35,510 nt of DNA, taken from positions 1 to 35,510 of the forward strand of contig NZ_ANOH01000370.1 in the NCBI RefSeq assembly GCF_000346505.1. Reading direction: 5' to 3'. The stretch is from Aporhodopirellula sallentina SM41. GTDB taxonomy: Bacteria > Planctomycetota > Planctomycetia > Pirellulales > Pirellulaceae. Shown here in pieces: positions 24,564-32,980 of the stretch. The first letter of the stretch is position 1. The number at the start of each line of letters is the position of its first letter. The notes below the pieces were generated by a model that searched no databases, was not told the origin of the DNA, and was given only the letters and a program-made list of their open reading frames with translations. Both the position numbers and the translations under genes were made by a program.

Positions 24564-25196
24564 TCAGTCGATCATCGCAAACGCGTCTTCCATCCCCGCA
24601 GGGGCATGCATGAGACCAAAGAGCGTCATGTTCATCTCTAAGCTGAGTACCGAATCACCTCCAGCGACCGGTTCTAAAGTCAACGTGTTGATGTTCAACA
24701 ACCAGTGATGATCATCAACAACACGAACGATTTCCAATACGGCCTCGAGCGGTCCGACGACCGACAAGGACACTTCATGTGAGTGGAGATTGAATTCCGA
24801 TTCAGTTCCGAAGTCGGGCGATCGACGGCTGCGTGGGTCATCATCTTCCGTGCCCCACGATCGCTTCTGCTCGTCTTCGATTTCCAACGCACGCAAACTG
24901 CCGCCACAGTCGCGGATCATCGTGATCAGTTCGTCTCGCACCACCGGAATGCGTGATTGGGTCACACATTGCTTTACGAGTTGCAGTTTTTGTTCTTGCA
25001 ACTTCGATTCGATTCGGTGCAGACGCACGTCACGCGATTGCGATTGCTCGAAATCTTTCTCGAGCTCCGAGAGGGCACGATGGTCCTCGCGAAGCCTAAG
25101 ACCTTCATCGACTAGTGGATACCCGATCACGATCAAGGCGACAAAACTACCACACGCAACAATCGCTCTGATTACCCGATCGTTCTGTTTATTCAT
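24564..25196 (-). CDS. PilO-like inner-membrane protein
   Basis: From ATG 25196 the product has 210 residues. A short cytoplasmic N-terminus leads to one membrane helix (about 9-28, IRAIVACGSFVALIVIGYPL), then a coiled coil (~33-75). A periplasmic ferredoxin-like domain follows, with HEVSLSVVGPLEAVLEIVRVV and LLNINTLTLEP. This is the PilO/GspM layout. PilO pairs with the PilN part of the upstream fusion to form the periplasmic alignment platform. The ATG follows one base after the TAA of the fusion gene, so the two are translationally linked; the open frame to 25265 is ignored because it would overlap that gene. Confidence 0.78.
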   Translation of the reverse strand: MNKQNDRVIRAIVACGSFVALIVIGYPLVDEGLRLREDHRALSELEKDFEQSQSRDVRLHRIESKLQEQKLQLVKQCVTQSRIPVVRDELITMIRDCGGSLRALEIEDEQKRSWGTEDDDPRSRRSPDFGTESEFNLHSHEVSLSVVGPLEAVLEIVRVVDDHHWLLNINTLTLEPVAGGDSVLSLEMNMTLFGLMHAPAGMEDAFAMID

Positions 25197-25197
25197 C

Positions 25198-26868
25198 TTA
25201 CAACTCCTGCACCGGTTCGGCGTCCGCACTATCGACACCAATCGTTTCACCGGTGTCGGCGGCAACCCACGACAGTCGCATTTCGAACTGCGATTCGTTC
25301 GCTACCACACCGCTCGTCGTAGCCAGCAACGCGACCTGATCGATCCCCGGAATCCGGCGAAGGTATCCGACGATTTCATAGATCTCCGCCTCGTTGGCGG
25401 TGCGACCGGTCAACATGATGTTGTGTTCCACGTCAAAACGCACCGCCGTGAGAGCGGCCTGCGGAGGCAGACACTGCGTGATTTGACGGGTCAAATCCAC
25501 AATCGGTGGCGACACGGTTTTCTTCTGAATTTGACCGAGGTGTTGGACCCACGAACGGTCCAACTGCAACGACGCCATCCGAACCCGCGTGGCTCGCATT
25601 TGGTCTTCAACAAATTGACGTTGTTGGTGTTTCTGTTCGGCTTCCCGGCGCAGCGACCCGACCCACAAAGATGTCGTCAGCAGCAAAACCGCCGCAACCG
25701 CGAGAGGCCACAAAGCCAACACCGCGCGGATCACTTTGGATTGAGCGCGGTCACGACGGATCGTTTGCAAAAGGTCCGGCGGGCTCTGCATCACCGTTGG
25801 TTGGATCAATGGCAACACCGAGGCAAACGCCGCAACCCCGTCGGATTCAATCTCCTCGGGAACGTTCAGGTTCACGCAGGACGTGGGCAGATGAAACGGT
25901 TTGGCATCGAGATTGGTTTTCTGGCCGAAGTGAGCAAGCACCTCGTCGACTTTATCCGGCGGGCCGCCCACGTAGAGATCACTCAATTCGCTCTGCGTCA
26001 TCCCTCGGTGACGTTGGCAAAACCGACGCAACCTCGCGAGGTGCTGATCGACCGCGATCGCGAACGTCTGCGCATCGTGTGCCGCCGCAGGTCGGTAATC
26101 CAACAACAATCGACCTTGGTGGGTGATGCCAACTTCCCACGATTGACCGAACGAGTCCGCAATCAAAATGGGTTTCTCGTCATCAATCCCGAGCATCCCA
26201 ACCATCCGCGCCATGCTGACCAGCGAAGGCTCGATCCAAGCCACATCGAGATGACAACTTACGAAGGCTTCATAAAGAGCATTCAGCCGCGTGAAATTAC
26301 CGACCGCCGTCAACGCGTGATCGATACCGGGGCTCAACGTTTCGCGAATTTGACCGATGAGTTTTCCACCGGGACCGAGCTGCAGGTAACGTGGGATCCG
26401 TCCGGCGAGTGCCCCGAGTTCTCCTTCCACGTCATCGACGGTCCCCGTAGAAATACGGGTCACACAGAAGTCTCCGGTCAGCGAAACCGCAACGCTCTCG
26501 CCTCCAATTTTGTGCCGTGTCGCGAGTGTATCGATCGCGTCTCGCAAACGTTGCCAACCGTCACCGTGTATCCAATCGAATGCGGTACGGGTTGGTTGCG
26601 AACCAGATGACGTTCGACGCTGGTCATCGTCTGCGATCCGCTCCTCGGCGACATCGCCTTCGTATTCCCCTGGGACTTCACCAACGGACGAATCCAACGA
26701 CTTCGTCAAACGGATGTAGTCCACGTCGACATCGACCGGTCCCCCTTCGCGACGCGTCGCCACCACCAAAATGACCCGATCGCACTCGATCCGAAATGCA
26801 AAACGACGAGAGACACCGGGATCCGGTTCTGTATCGCGTTGTCGGAAAGCTGAGAAAGACGAGAGCAT
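25198..26868 (-). CDS. PilM-PilN fusion (GspL-like) pilus platform protein
   Basis: From ATG 26868 the product has 556 residues. Residues ~20-365 are an actin-like ASKHA domain of PilM type, with segments GESVAVSLTGDFCVTRI, LDVAWIEPSLVSMARMVG and KPILIADSFGQSWEVGIT. An acidic insertion lies near 60-90. A membrane helix lies at about 381-403. The remainder (405-545) is a short coiled coil and a PilN-like ferredoxin fold (TAVRFDVEHNIMLTGRTANEAEIYEIVGYLRRI). Normal pilus systems encode PilM and PilN separately. Type II GspL joins similar parts, so this could be a GspL-like protein. A GTG at 26925 could add 19 residues, less likely. First gene of the cluster. Confidence 0.8.
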   Translation of the reverse strand: MLSSFSAFRQRDTEPDPGVSRRFAFRIECDRVILVVATRREGGPVDVDVDYIRLTKSLDSSVGEVPGEYEGDVAEERIADDDQRRTSSGSQPTRTAFDWIHGDGWQRLRDAIDTLATRHKIGGESVAVSLTGDFCVTRISTGTVDDVEGELGALAGRIPRYLQLGPGGKLIGQIRETLSPGIDHALTAVGNFTRLNALYEAFVSCHLDVAWIEPSLVSMARMVGMLGIDDEKPILIADSFGQSWEVGITHQGRLLLDYRPAAAHDAQTFAIAVDQHLARLRRFCQRHRGMTQSELSDLYVGGPPDKVDEVLAHFGQKTNLDAKPFHLPTSCVNLNVPEEIESDGVAAFASVLPLIQPTVMQSPPDLLQTIRRDRAQSKVIRAVLALWPLAVAAVLLLTTSLWVGSLRREAEQKHQQRQFVEDQMRATRVRMASLQLDRSWVQHLGQIQKKTVSPPIVDLTRQITQCLPPQAALTAVRFDVEHNIMLTGRTANEAEIYEIVGYLRRIPGIDQVALLATTSGVVANESQFEMRLSWVAADTGETIGVDSADAEPVQEL

Positions 26869-27171
26869 CGGCGCGTGTTCGAAAAGGCGTAGCGAGTGTC
26901 TCGCCCGGACCGTATCCCGTTGCACTGAAGCGTAATTCGGATGCGTTGGATTCGGTTCCGTTGCGGTAAATCCGTATCACGTGCACTGGCATTTTGCCGC
27001 TGCAAAGGCAGCTTGCAGGTGCACTGAAATCGGCCGCTCGGCGAGAGCAATGGGTATGAAATCCCCTCGAACGATTTGTCGTCGTCCGATTCGCCCGCAT
27101 CAAAACGGGGCAGGGAACGTGATACACTGACGCTTACCTATCTCCTCCACTTCCCTGCGGATTCCTTCATT
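26869..27171. other. Divergent intergenic region, pilus cluster / secreted protein
   Basis: This 303-base gap separates divergent genes and must carry promoters for both. It contains two copies of GTGCACTG (26981-26988 and 27019-27026) flanking a small stem (GCTGC/GCAGC, 26999-27012). TACACT near 27122-27127 could be a -10 for the + strand gene, with no good -35. No gene is supported here. Confidence 0.4.
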
Positions 27172-28722
27172 ATGTTTCGACATCCTTTGCGTCTCGTGCG
27201 ACTCCTCTCGCCAGACGCTCGGTTTTGCCGACAAATCGGAATGGTCGCTTTGTTTGGCTTTTCGAGTTTGTACGCTTCAGCCGCCATGGCACAGAACGGT
27301 TCATTCTTAGAAAGTCTGTTCCGATCGATCGCAGAAAAGCAGATGCAGGAGGCACGCAATCGAGCGGGCCAGGCCCCGACGCCCGATCCCGAACCTCGCG
27401 ATCGCCCCAACAGCACCCCCGGTGGATTCCCGGCAGGACCACTCGGCCCCGCCGCCGGTCCCACTCGAAAAACACCGCCATCCTCAAACACAACTCCATC
27501 CCGGGAACCGACACGTCCGTCACACCCCGGCGACGGTCGCCGCGATCGTTCGCCGGCGGACGCCCCTCGAAACGAACGTGATGCCGATCCTCGTTACCGC
27601 CGGAGGCCTCCTACCCACGATGACCGTCACCGGCGTGACTTGCATGAGTTCGACGTTGCGTTGAATCAGTTTCAAGATGAGCTGAGCCAGCTCATGCGAA
27701 CCGTTCAATCCGAAGCTCGATCGAATCGTGAGTACCGCGCTCAGCTGCCGTCGGTCTATCAACTCCGAGCTCAAGTCGATGCTCTGAGAGCGCAAACTCA
27801 AACGTCCTCATCGTTGTCGCGTTTGATCCCCGCCTATCAAGAAATCGACCAACGTTACCGAGAGGTGTCCTTCCGTTTGCGTTCGGTACCCGACCGCAGC
27901 CGAGCGATGCGTTCCCAAATCGCACAGTGCGATTCGACATGCCGGTCCTTGGCGAAGATATGCGACATCACCCCACAATTTGATCGTCATGGCTTGCACG
28001 ACCAAATGATCATCGCCGCGACATACATTCAAGCTTTGATTGATGACCTTCCCGACGCGCGGATGCCGAGTGATCGCTCGCGGGAACTGATTCACGAGGC
28101 ACGTTTGCTCCGCCAGGCCATCATGGAGGAAGCCGATCATTTGCCGTCGATGTCGTACGACGAAATCGTCGCGAACTTCACCAACTTCGTCGCCCGTTGG
28201 CGGCCTTTCGCGGAATCGGTGGCTGAACATCGCGATACGGTGCTCGAGCGACGTTTGGCCCGCGTAACGCAGTGCGGTGACGAAACCTACGCGTTGCTGT
28301 GGATGGCACCTCCGCCGAGCAACCTTCCTGCGCCGGGGATTCCACAAATCGACCGCGAGAAATGGATGTCCGAGGCCGCCGCATTGGAAGGAACCGCAGA
28401 ATACTTCTACGCCGACCTCAAACGTTTGCGACGTTATCTCCGACCGGACGACTACGCGAGGTCGATCGTCGATCATTCGCACGATGTTTACGAGGCCGCC
28501 CGAACGATTCTCTCGCTCCTTGAAGCAAACCAACCCTACGAACGCATGCAACGTCCCGCCGCCGATTTGGCGTCGGCGTGGAAAGCTCTCTCGTCCGAAC
28601 TCGAGCATATTGACCACCATGGGTTGTCCGGCCAACGTGCCTACGCATTGCAACAACAGCAACAACAAATGCTGCCGATGGTTGCCTCATTGACCGCAGG
28701 ACTCTTGCAGGAGCTGCCATGA
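27172..28722 (+). CDS. Secreted helical protein of unknown function
   Basis: From ATG 27172 the product has 516 residues. It has a long-n-region signal peptide ending near ASAAMAQNG (about 40), then a Pro/Arg-rich disordered stretch (~60-165) with many short PS, RPxH and RD segments. A mostly helical domain follows (~170-505) with regularly spaced Arg, Leu and Glu and two close Cys (QCDSTCRSLAKIC). A Gln tract (six of seven residues) is near the end. No known domain is recognised. The stop overlaps the zinc-ribbon gene as ATGA, so the two are coupled. The helical part might form coiled-coil assemblies in the periplasm. The frame is open upstream to 27076, but that would bury the signal peptide. 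Confidence 0.75.
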   Translation: MFRHPLRLVRLLSPDARFCRQIGMVALFGFSSLYASAAMAQNGSFLESLFRSIAEKQMQEARNRAGQAPTPDPEPRDRPNSTPGGFPAGPLGPAAGPTRKTPPSSNTTPSREPTRPSHPGDGRRDRSPADAPRNERDADPRYRRRPPTHDDRHRRDLHEFDVALNQFQDELSQLMRTVQSEARSNREYRAQLPSVYQLRAQVDALRAQTQTSSSLSRLIPAYQEIDQRYREVSFRLRSVPDRSRAMRSQIAQCDSTCRSLAKICDITPQFDRHGLHDQMIIAATYIQALIDDLPDARMPSDRSRELIHEARLLRQAIMEEADHLPSMSYDEIVANFTNFVARWRPFAESVAEHRDTVLERRLARVTQCGDETYALLWMAPPPSNLPAPGIPQIDREKWMSEAAALEGTAEYFYADLKRLRRYLRPDDYARSIVDHSHDVYEAARTILSLLEANQPYERMQRPAADLASAWKALSSELEHIDHHGLSGQRAYALQQQQQQMLPMVASLTAGLLQELP

Positions 28723-29429
28723 GCGTCCGTGTATTGAAGTGTCCCAAATGCGCGGCCGCGGTGAATGTCCCCGCGGCGATGCATTCGGTCCGTTGCCCGA
28801 CATGCGGCAACGTCTTCGCCGCATCGGCGTCGGCGCAGGCGGCCGCTCCCGCAGACAATCGCGAGGACGCCGCCCTCCGGGGCGCCGCTGGCCCGCAAGA
28901 CGATGACGCGGACAGCATACCGAACGACCAAACGATGACCATCATCGCTGTCGGTGCGGGACTGGCGTTGGTCGCGATTCTCTGCATCGTTGGCATCTGG
29001 TCGTTGACGCGGAGCAGCGAAGATTCCGCCGGAGAAGTCGCCGCCGAGCCACCGCAGCCGGTCTTCGCAGAGGCCACACCGGAAGAACTCGCCGCGCTCA
29101 CTATCGTCAACATCCCTGAACAACAACGACGCGATATCTATAACGACGTTCGCGGCAGTGCTCGGACGACCACCGAAAAAGCGTTGGTTTTGCCGGGCAG
29201 CAACGTGCGTGACAAGCTCGAGAACATGCTCGACAAAACTCACGAGAACACACTCCGGCAACTCGCCGCCCTGCATGACTTGTCTGTCGATCAGGTTCGC
29301 GATATCGTCGCCGAAGGGGACACCAAAAACTGGGACACCCGTGCACGAAGCCGCGCCTACCGCGACGGAGAACGGATCTACTCCGACGAAGAAACTCAGG
29401 GATACCAACAGAAAAGCCCGCTGCGTTGA
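28719..29429 (+). CDS. Zinc-ribbon single-pass membrane protein
   Basis: The 236-residue product begins with an MJ0042-type zinc ribbon: CPKC at 8-11 and CPTC at about 28-31. An Ala/Asp-rich linker follows, then one membrane helix (about 75-96, IIAVGAGLALVAILCIVGIWSL). The C-terminal ~140 residues should be extracytoplasmic, acidic then helical (NIPEQQRRDIYNDVRGSARTT, LEDM-type heptads), ending in a charged tail. This layout (cytoplasmic zinc ribbon, helix, external domain) is common in planctomycetes and myxobacteria; the function is unknown. ATG overlaps the upstream stop; the stop overlaps the TTG of the radical SAM gene. It may anchor or sense for the secreted helical protein encoded just before. 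Confidence 0.78.
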   Translation: MSVRVLKCPKCAAAVNVPAAMHSVRCPTCGNVFAASASAQAAAPADNREDAALRGAAGPQDDDADSIPNDQTMTIIAVGAGLALVAILCIVGIWSLTRSSEDSAGEVAAEPPQPVFAEATPEELAALTIVNIPEQQRRDIYNDVRGSARTTTEKALVLPGSNVRDKLENMLDKTHENTLRQLAALHDLSVDQVRDIVAEGDTKNWDTRARSRAYRDGERIYSDEETQGYQQKSPLR

Positions 29430-30529
29430 ACGACCCGACCATCATCTCCCCGTTCGATTTCGAAGCGATCGAACGGTTCCGACAACAACATCGACTCGAC
29501 CCGCAACACATCCGCGTGCTGCGAAATCGGTTGATGAAGCATTTTCGCTCGGACGAAGAAGCAGCCGCTGATTTTCCTCTGCCTCAATCGCTGCGGTTTC
29601 ACGTCCTCGATCGCTACCGCCGATTCGATTCCGATGTCGACGGCGCGACCAAGATGCTCTTTCGAACCGATGCGGGCATGCTGATTGAGGCCGTCATCCT
29701 GCGAATCGCAACCGGTCGGACGACGTTATGTGTCTCCAGCCAAGTCGGCTGCGCGGCGGCATGCGATTTCTGCGCAACTGGCAAAATGGGGATCGCGAAA
29801 AATCTGCATTCTTTTGAAATTCTCGATCAAGTTTTGCAAGCCGGACAAATTCTCGCGGCCGAACAAACCAGCCTCGACAACATTGTCTTCATGGGAATGG
29901 GCGAACCATTCCACAACGAATCCAACCTCACCGACGCCATCGATCTGCTGACCGCGACCGATCACTTCAACCGTTCGCCTTCCCGGATTCTCGTTTCCAC
30001 CGTTGGCGTGTGCGACGGCATGATACGCTTGGCCGAACGGTTCCCCAAAATCAATCTCGCACTCAGCCTTCATAGCGCCGATCAATCAACCCGCGAAACC
30101 ATCATCCCGCTGGCCAAACGCTATCCGCTCGATCAATTGCGGGAAACGATCGCACGGTGCAACGCCATGCAAGGCCATGAAGTGATGATCGAGTATCTGA
30201 TGCTCGACGGCGTCAACGATACCGAGGTGGATCGCGAACGACTTTCGCGGTGGCTCGATGGACTCGACGTTCATCTGAACCTGATCCCGTACAACCCCAT
30301 CGAAGACGCCCCGCACCTTCGAGGAACCGCACCGGACGAGATCACCGATTTTGCATCCGCGATGAAGTCCCGCGGAATCAAAACAACCGTCCGCTATTCA
30401 CTCGGCCGCGACATCGATGCCGCCTGCGGTCAGTTGGTTCGCAAGGAAAATCGCACCTTTGCGATTCAATCGCACTCGGCCGCCGCGTCAATCTCAACCG
30501 GTTCGCAAACCGGTGACTTCAAGAACTGA
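29426..30529 (+). CDS. rlmN: RlmN-family radical SAM rRNA/tRNA methyltransferase
   Basis: The 367-residue product carries the radical SAM motif CxxxCxxC (Cys109, 113, 116) inside LCVSSQVGCAAACDFCATGKMG. Also present are GMGEP (157-161), SLHS (214-217) and the C-terminal ACGQL. Cys102 and Cys334 match the two catalytic Cys of RlmN (118 and 355 in E. coli). RlmN methylates C2 of A2503 in 23S rRNA and A37 in some tRNAs. GMGEP rather than the GMGEA-type sequence of Cfr favours RlmN. The N-terminal ~65 residues do not clearly match the usual RlmN accessory domain, so it may be a divergent paralogue. Start is TTG at 29426 overlapping the upstream stop; ATG 29534 would be shorter. Confidence 0.85.
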   Translation: MNDPTIISPFDFEAIERFRQQHRLDPQHIRVLRNRLMKHFRSDEEAAADFPLPQSLRFHVLDRYRRFDSDVDGATKMLFRTDAGMLIEAVILRIATGRTTLCVSSQVGCAAACDFCATGKMGIAKNLHSFEILDQVLQAGQILAAEQTSLDNIVFMGMGEPFHNESNLTDAIDLLTATDHFNRSPSRILVSTVGVCDGMIRLAERFPKINLALSLHSADQSTRETIIPLAKRYPLDQLRETIARCNAMQGHEVMIEYLMLDGVNDTEVDRERLSRWLDGLDVHLNLIPYNPIEDAPHLRGTAPDEITDFASAMKSRGIKTTVRYSLGRDIDAACGQLVRKENRTFAIQSHSAAASISTGSQTGDFKN

Positions 30530-30973
30530 AACTTTGCCGTGATCGACCTCTCTGATCAACCTCTGCGATCGACACTCTGATCGACACTCTGATCACGCTT
30601 GCCAGCATGGGTTGCGAACCTCCCCGCGGAGGAACCCGGTGGCGTCCGATACGCTTCCCCAAGCGAAATCGCCCGCAACGCACGTTTGCTCCCCTCGGCT
30701 GGGAGTTCACTTGAGCGAGGTTTGAATTTTTGCGGCAATCTTTGCGTCGTGAGCGTCCCAAATTCACCCGGAAAAGGAACGACCGTCACGGTTTGACAAA
30801 GCGCCCTATCTTACCCAGTCAAGCTCCAACGTTTGGCGTGGTAAACCTTGCGGGGCAGGTTATGCCTGATCAAGCGATCGAACGCGAACGTCCGATGCTA
30901 CCCCTTGTGCCGGTCACTCCGGCTGGCACGCGGCTTCCGTTTTCTTCGGTCGGCTCGGTGGGTGCGGGGATAC
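30530..30973. other. 444-base intergenic region with short tandem repeat
   Basis: A 12-base unit GATCGACACTCT is repeated twice and a half (30567-30596), with looser GATC-containing copies just before (30541-30560). The rest should hold the promoter of the protease gene at 30974. Frames of 65-82 codons on both strands have no recognisable content or start context, so I do not call a gene. Confidence 0.5.
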
Positions 30974-32497
30974 ATGCGTTTTAATTATCAGAATATCGAT
31001 ACCAGTCTCCCCGTTTCGGCGACACGGTCTGTGGGTGCATCACACCGTCGCGGTCTGACTCAGATTCGCCGATGGGTGGGTGGCCTCGCCCTGATTACGA
31101 TCACGGCGATGGGCACAGCCAACTGCGACTTCGCTTCCGCCGAAGACCTGCAATCGGTCACCGCAACGAGCTACCGAAACTCGGCCAGCGAAGATCGATC
31201 CGCCCACGCCAGCCGTCGTTCCAACCGGGAAACGCCCACGGTCACGGCCATCCGTCGTGCGGCACCCTCGGTGGTGAACCTGCACGGTCAAAAGACGATC
31301 CGTCAAACCGCCGCTTCGATGGCCGGTGCATCCGGCGACGTCGCCCGACAGGTTAACGGAATGGGAACCGGCGTCGTCATCGATCAACGTGGCTACGTCG
31401 TGACCAACTACCACGTTGTCGAAGACGTCTACGAAATCAACGTCACGTTGCACGACGGTTCGACCACCACGGCGGAGCTCGTCGCGTCGGACCCGAGCAA
31501 CGATTTGGCACTCGTGAAACTGCGAGGCGCAGGTCCTTACGCGACCATTCCGCGCGGACACAGCAACGATTTAATGGTGGGTGAACCCGTGATCGCGATC
31601 GGTAACGCGTTCGGGTACGTGCACACCAGCACCACGGGCATCATCAGCGCACTGCATCGCGACATCCCGGTCAACGAAACCCAAAGTTACCGTGACTTGA
31701 TTCAAACCAGTGCCGGCATCAACCCAGGAAACTCGGGTGGCCCCTTATTGAATATCGACGGCGAGATCATCGGTGTGAACGTCGCCGTCCGTGTCGGTGC
31801 TCAGCAAATCGCGTTTGCCATTCCGATCGACCAGGTACTCGACACGGTGACCGAAATGGTCAACCGACACAACGACCGCCGGTTCGTGATTGGACTGCAA
31901 GGCAAATCGTACCGCGAAGGTGGTCTGCAGGTGGTCGATCTGATTGATGGTGGCTCGGCCCAACGTGGCGGCCTGAAACCGGGTGACCGGATCATTAAGG
32001 TCGACCAAGATCGGATCAACACACCTCTGCAATATGCCCTGTCGGTACTCGACGCAACGCCCGGAGATGAACTGCGGGTGGAGTTCCAACGCGGCAACGA
32101 AACATACGAAACGTTTGTCTCGACCGTGCCTTCGACGAAAAACACATCGGACCCGACCGCCGCACTCGCGTGGCAGGTGATCGGGGTTGCCGTGCGACCC
32201 GCCGGTGATGCCTTCACCCGCCGGATGAACAGCCAAATGCAGACGAACTATCGTGGCGGACTCGTCGTCACCGATGTTCGCCCCGGATCGGCTGCCGACG
32301 AACAAAGCATTCGCGTCGGCGACGTGCTACTCGGCATTCACTCGTGGCAAACATCGAGCCTCGCCGATCTCGCAGAGATCCTCAATCATCCTGAGATCCG
32401 CCAAGGTCCGAACGCCAAGTTCTACATCGTCCGCCGCGACCAAACGCTCTACGGACACATGCAACTCGCCGTGCAATCCTCCTCCAAGCGGCGTTAA
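30974..32497 (+). CDS. Secreted HtrA/DegP-type serine protease with two PDZ domains
   Basis: From ATG 30974 the product has 507 residues. A long-n-region signal peptide or membrane anchor ends near residue 57 (IRRWVGGLALITITAMGTANC). The trypsin-like domain (~90-290) has the full triad: His147 in TNYHVVE, Asp177 in SNDLALVKL and Ser254 in INPGNSGGPLL. Two PDZ domains follow: ~305-385 (GGSAQRGGLKPGDRIIKVDQ) and ~400-490 (VTDVRPGSAADEQSIRVGDVLLGIHS). HtrA proteases degrade or refold damaged envelope proteins and may trigger stress signalling. The N-terminus is Arg-rich and longer than usual. GGGGA lies three bases before the ATG. The gene stands alone and is followed by repeat-rich DNA. Confidence 0.92.
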   Translation: MRFNYQNIDTSLPVSATRSVGASHRRGLTQIRRWVGGLALITITAMGTANCDFASAEDLQSVTATSYRNSASEDRSAHASRRSNRETPTVTAIRRAAPSVVNLHGQKTIRQTAASMAGASGDVARQVNGMGTGVVIDQRGYVVTNYHVVEDVYEINVTLHDGSTTTAELVASDPSNDLALVKLRGAGPYATIPRGHSNDLMVGEPVIAIGNAFGYVHTSTTGIISALHRDIPVNETQSYRDLIQTSAGINPGNSGGPLLNIDGEIIGVNVAVRVGAQQIAFAIPIDQVLDTVTEMVNRHNDRRFVIGLQGKSYREGGLQVVDLIDGGSAQRGGLKPGDRIIKVDQDRINTPLQYALSVLDATPGDELRVEFQRGNETYETFVSTVPSTKNTSDPTAALAWQVIGVAVRPAGDAFTRRMNSQMQTNYRGGLVVTDVRPGSAADEQSIRVGDVLLGIHSWQTSSLADLAEILNHPEIRQGPNAKFYIVRRDQTLYGHMQLAVQSSSKRR

Positions 32498-32591
32498 TCG
32501 AATCGTCATCTCGATCCGCCACCTGCACGCAACCACATCTTCTGTTGTTCGGTTGAAAAACGTGTGAGGCGAGATCGAAGTGCGTCCCCCA

Positions 32592-32703
32592 CACCGGCGG
32601 TGGACACGTCCTGGGACGAATGTTCTGACTCACCCGTACGCCCGCACGTACAGCCTGAGTGAGAACATTCGTCGACCCAGCCGGGACTGGTCCATCGCCG
32701 GTG
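32592..32703. repeat. Long imperfect inverted repeat (about 112 bases)
   Basis: The inner arms GACGAATGTTCTGACTCA (32615-32632) and 32656-32673 pair with one mismatch, closed by a small stem GTACG/CGTAC in the loop. The outer arms CACCGGCGGTGGAC (32592-32605) and its counterpart ending CATCGCCGGTG (to 32703) also pair, with a few mismatches and indels in between. No gene crosses it. It could be a structured RNA, a relic of a mobile element (MITE-like) or a recombination site. Confidence 0.75.
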
Positions 32704-32790
32704 TTTTGTCGCCATGCAGTAGAACGCACGCTTTGGGTCTTCACCGGAGTGCCAGCAAGGCAGCTAGCATCATCCCAGTGCCCGCGGTAA

Positions 32791-32842
32791 CTCATTCCCG
32801 CGACGCCTCATCTCGCGACGACTCATCTCGCGACGACTCATT
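32791..32842. repeat. 15-16 bp tandem repeat
   Basis: CTCAT recurs at 32791, 32807, 32822 and 32837, separated by CTCGCGACGA-type spacers, so the unit is CTCGCGACGACTCAT repeated about three times. The last two copies are identical. It lies in non-coding DNA between the protease and RRM genes. Confidence 0.7.
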
Positions 32843-32860
32843 CAAAGAGGCGAGTATCCA

Positions 32861-32905
32861 CGAAAAACGGGATGAGCCCGGTGAACTCATCCCGTTGTCG
32901 TTTTA
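32861..32905. terminator. Hairpin terminator in the protease/RRM gap
   Basis: AACGGGATGAG (32866-32876), a 9-base loop and CTCATCCCGTT (32886-32896) form a perfect 11-bp stem. It is followed by GTCGTTTTA on + and, on -, by T5 from AAAAA at 32863-32867. It can work in both directions between the convergent protease and RRM genes. Confidence 0.7.
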
Positions 32906-32980
32906 ATTGATTTGGAACGCGACGGGAACTCATCAGGTGTCCCTAATGGTTATCGCGTTCTCCCTTGGGTGACCTTCCAA

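Noticed and set aside
24790-26610. 606-codon + frame opposite the PilM-PilN fusion gene
   Set aside because: Length alone is impressive, but the - strand has a recognisable protein with a membrane helix and coupled neighbours; the + frame has no domain and Arg/His/Pro-rich shadow composition.
30519-30796. Short frames on both strands (65-82 codons) after the RlmN-family gene
   Set aside because: No signal peptide, domain or plausible ribosome site; they are mutually overlapping and include the 12-bp repeat.
32791-32842. CRISPR array
   Set aside because: Units are only 15-16 bases with no unique spacers between them and no cas gene in the window.
32580-32906. 108-codon open frame on +
   Set aside because: It runs across the long inverted repeat, the 15-mer tandem repeat and the terminator hairpin. 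Its composition follows those repeats and no domain or ribosome site is seen.
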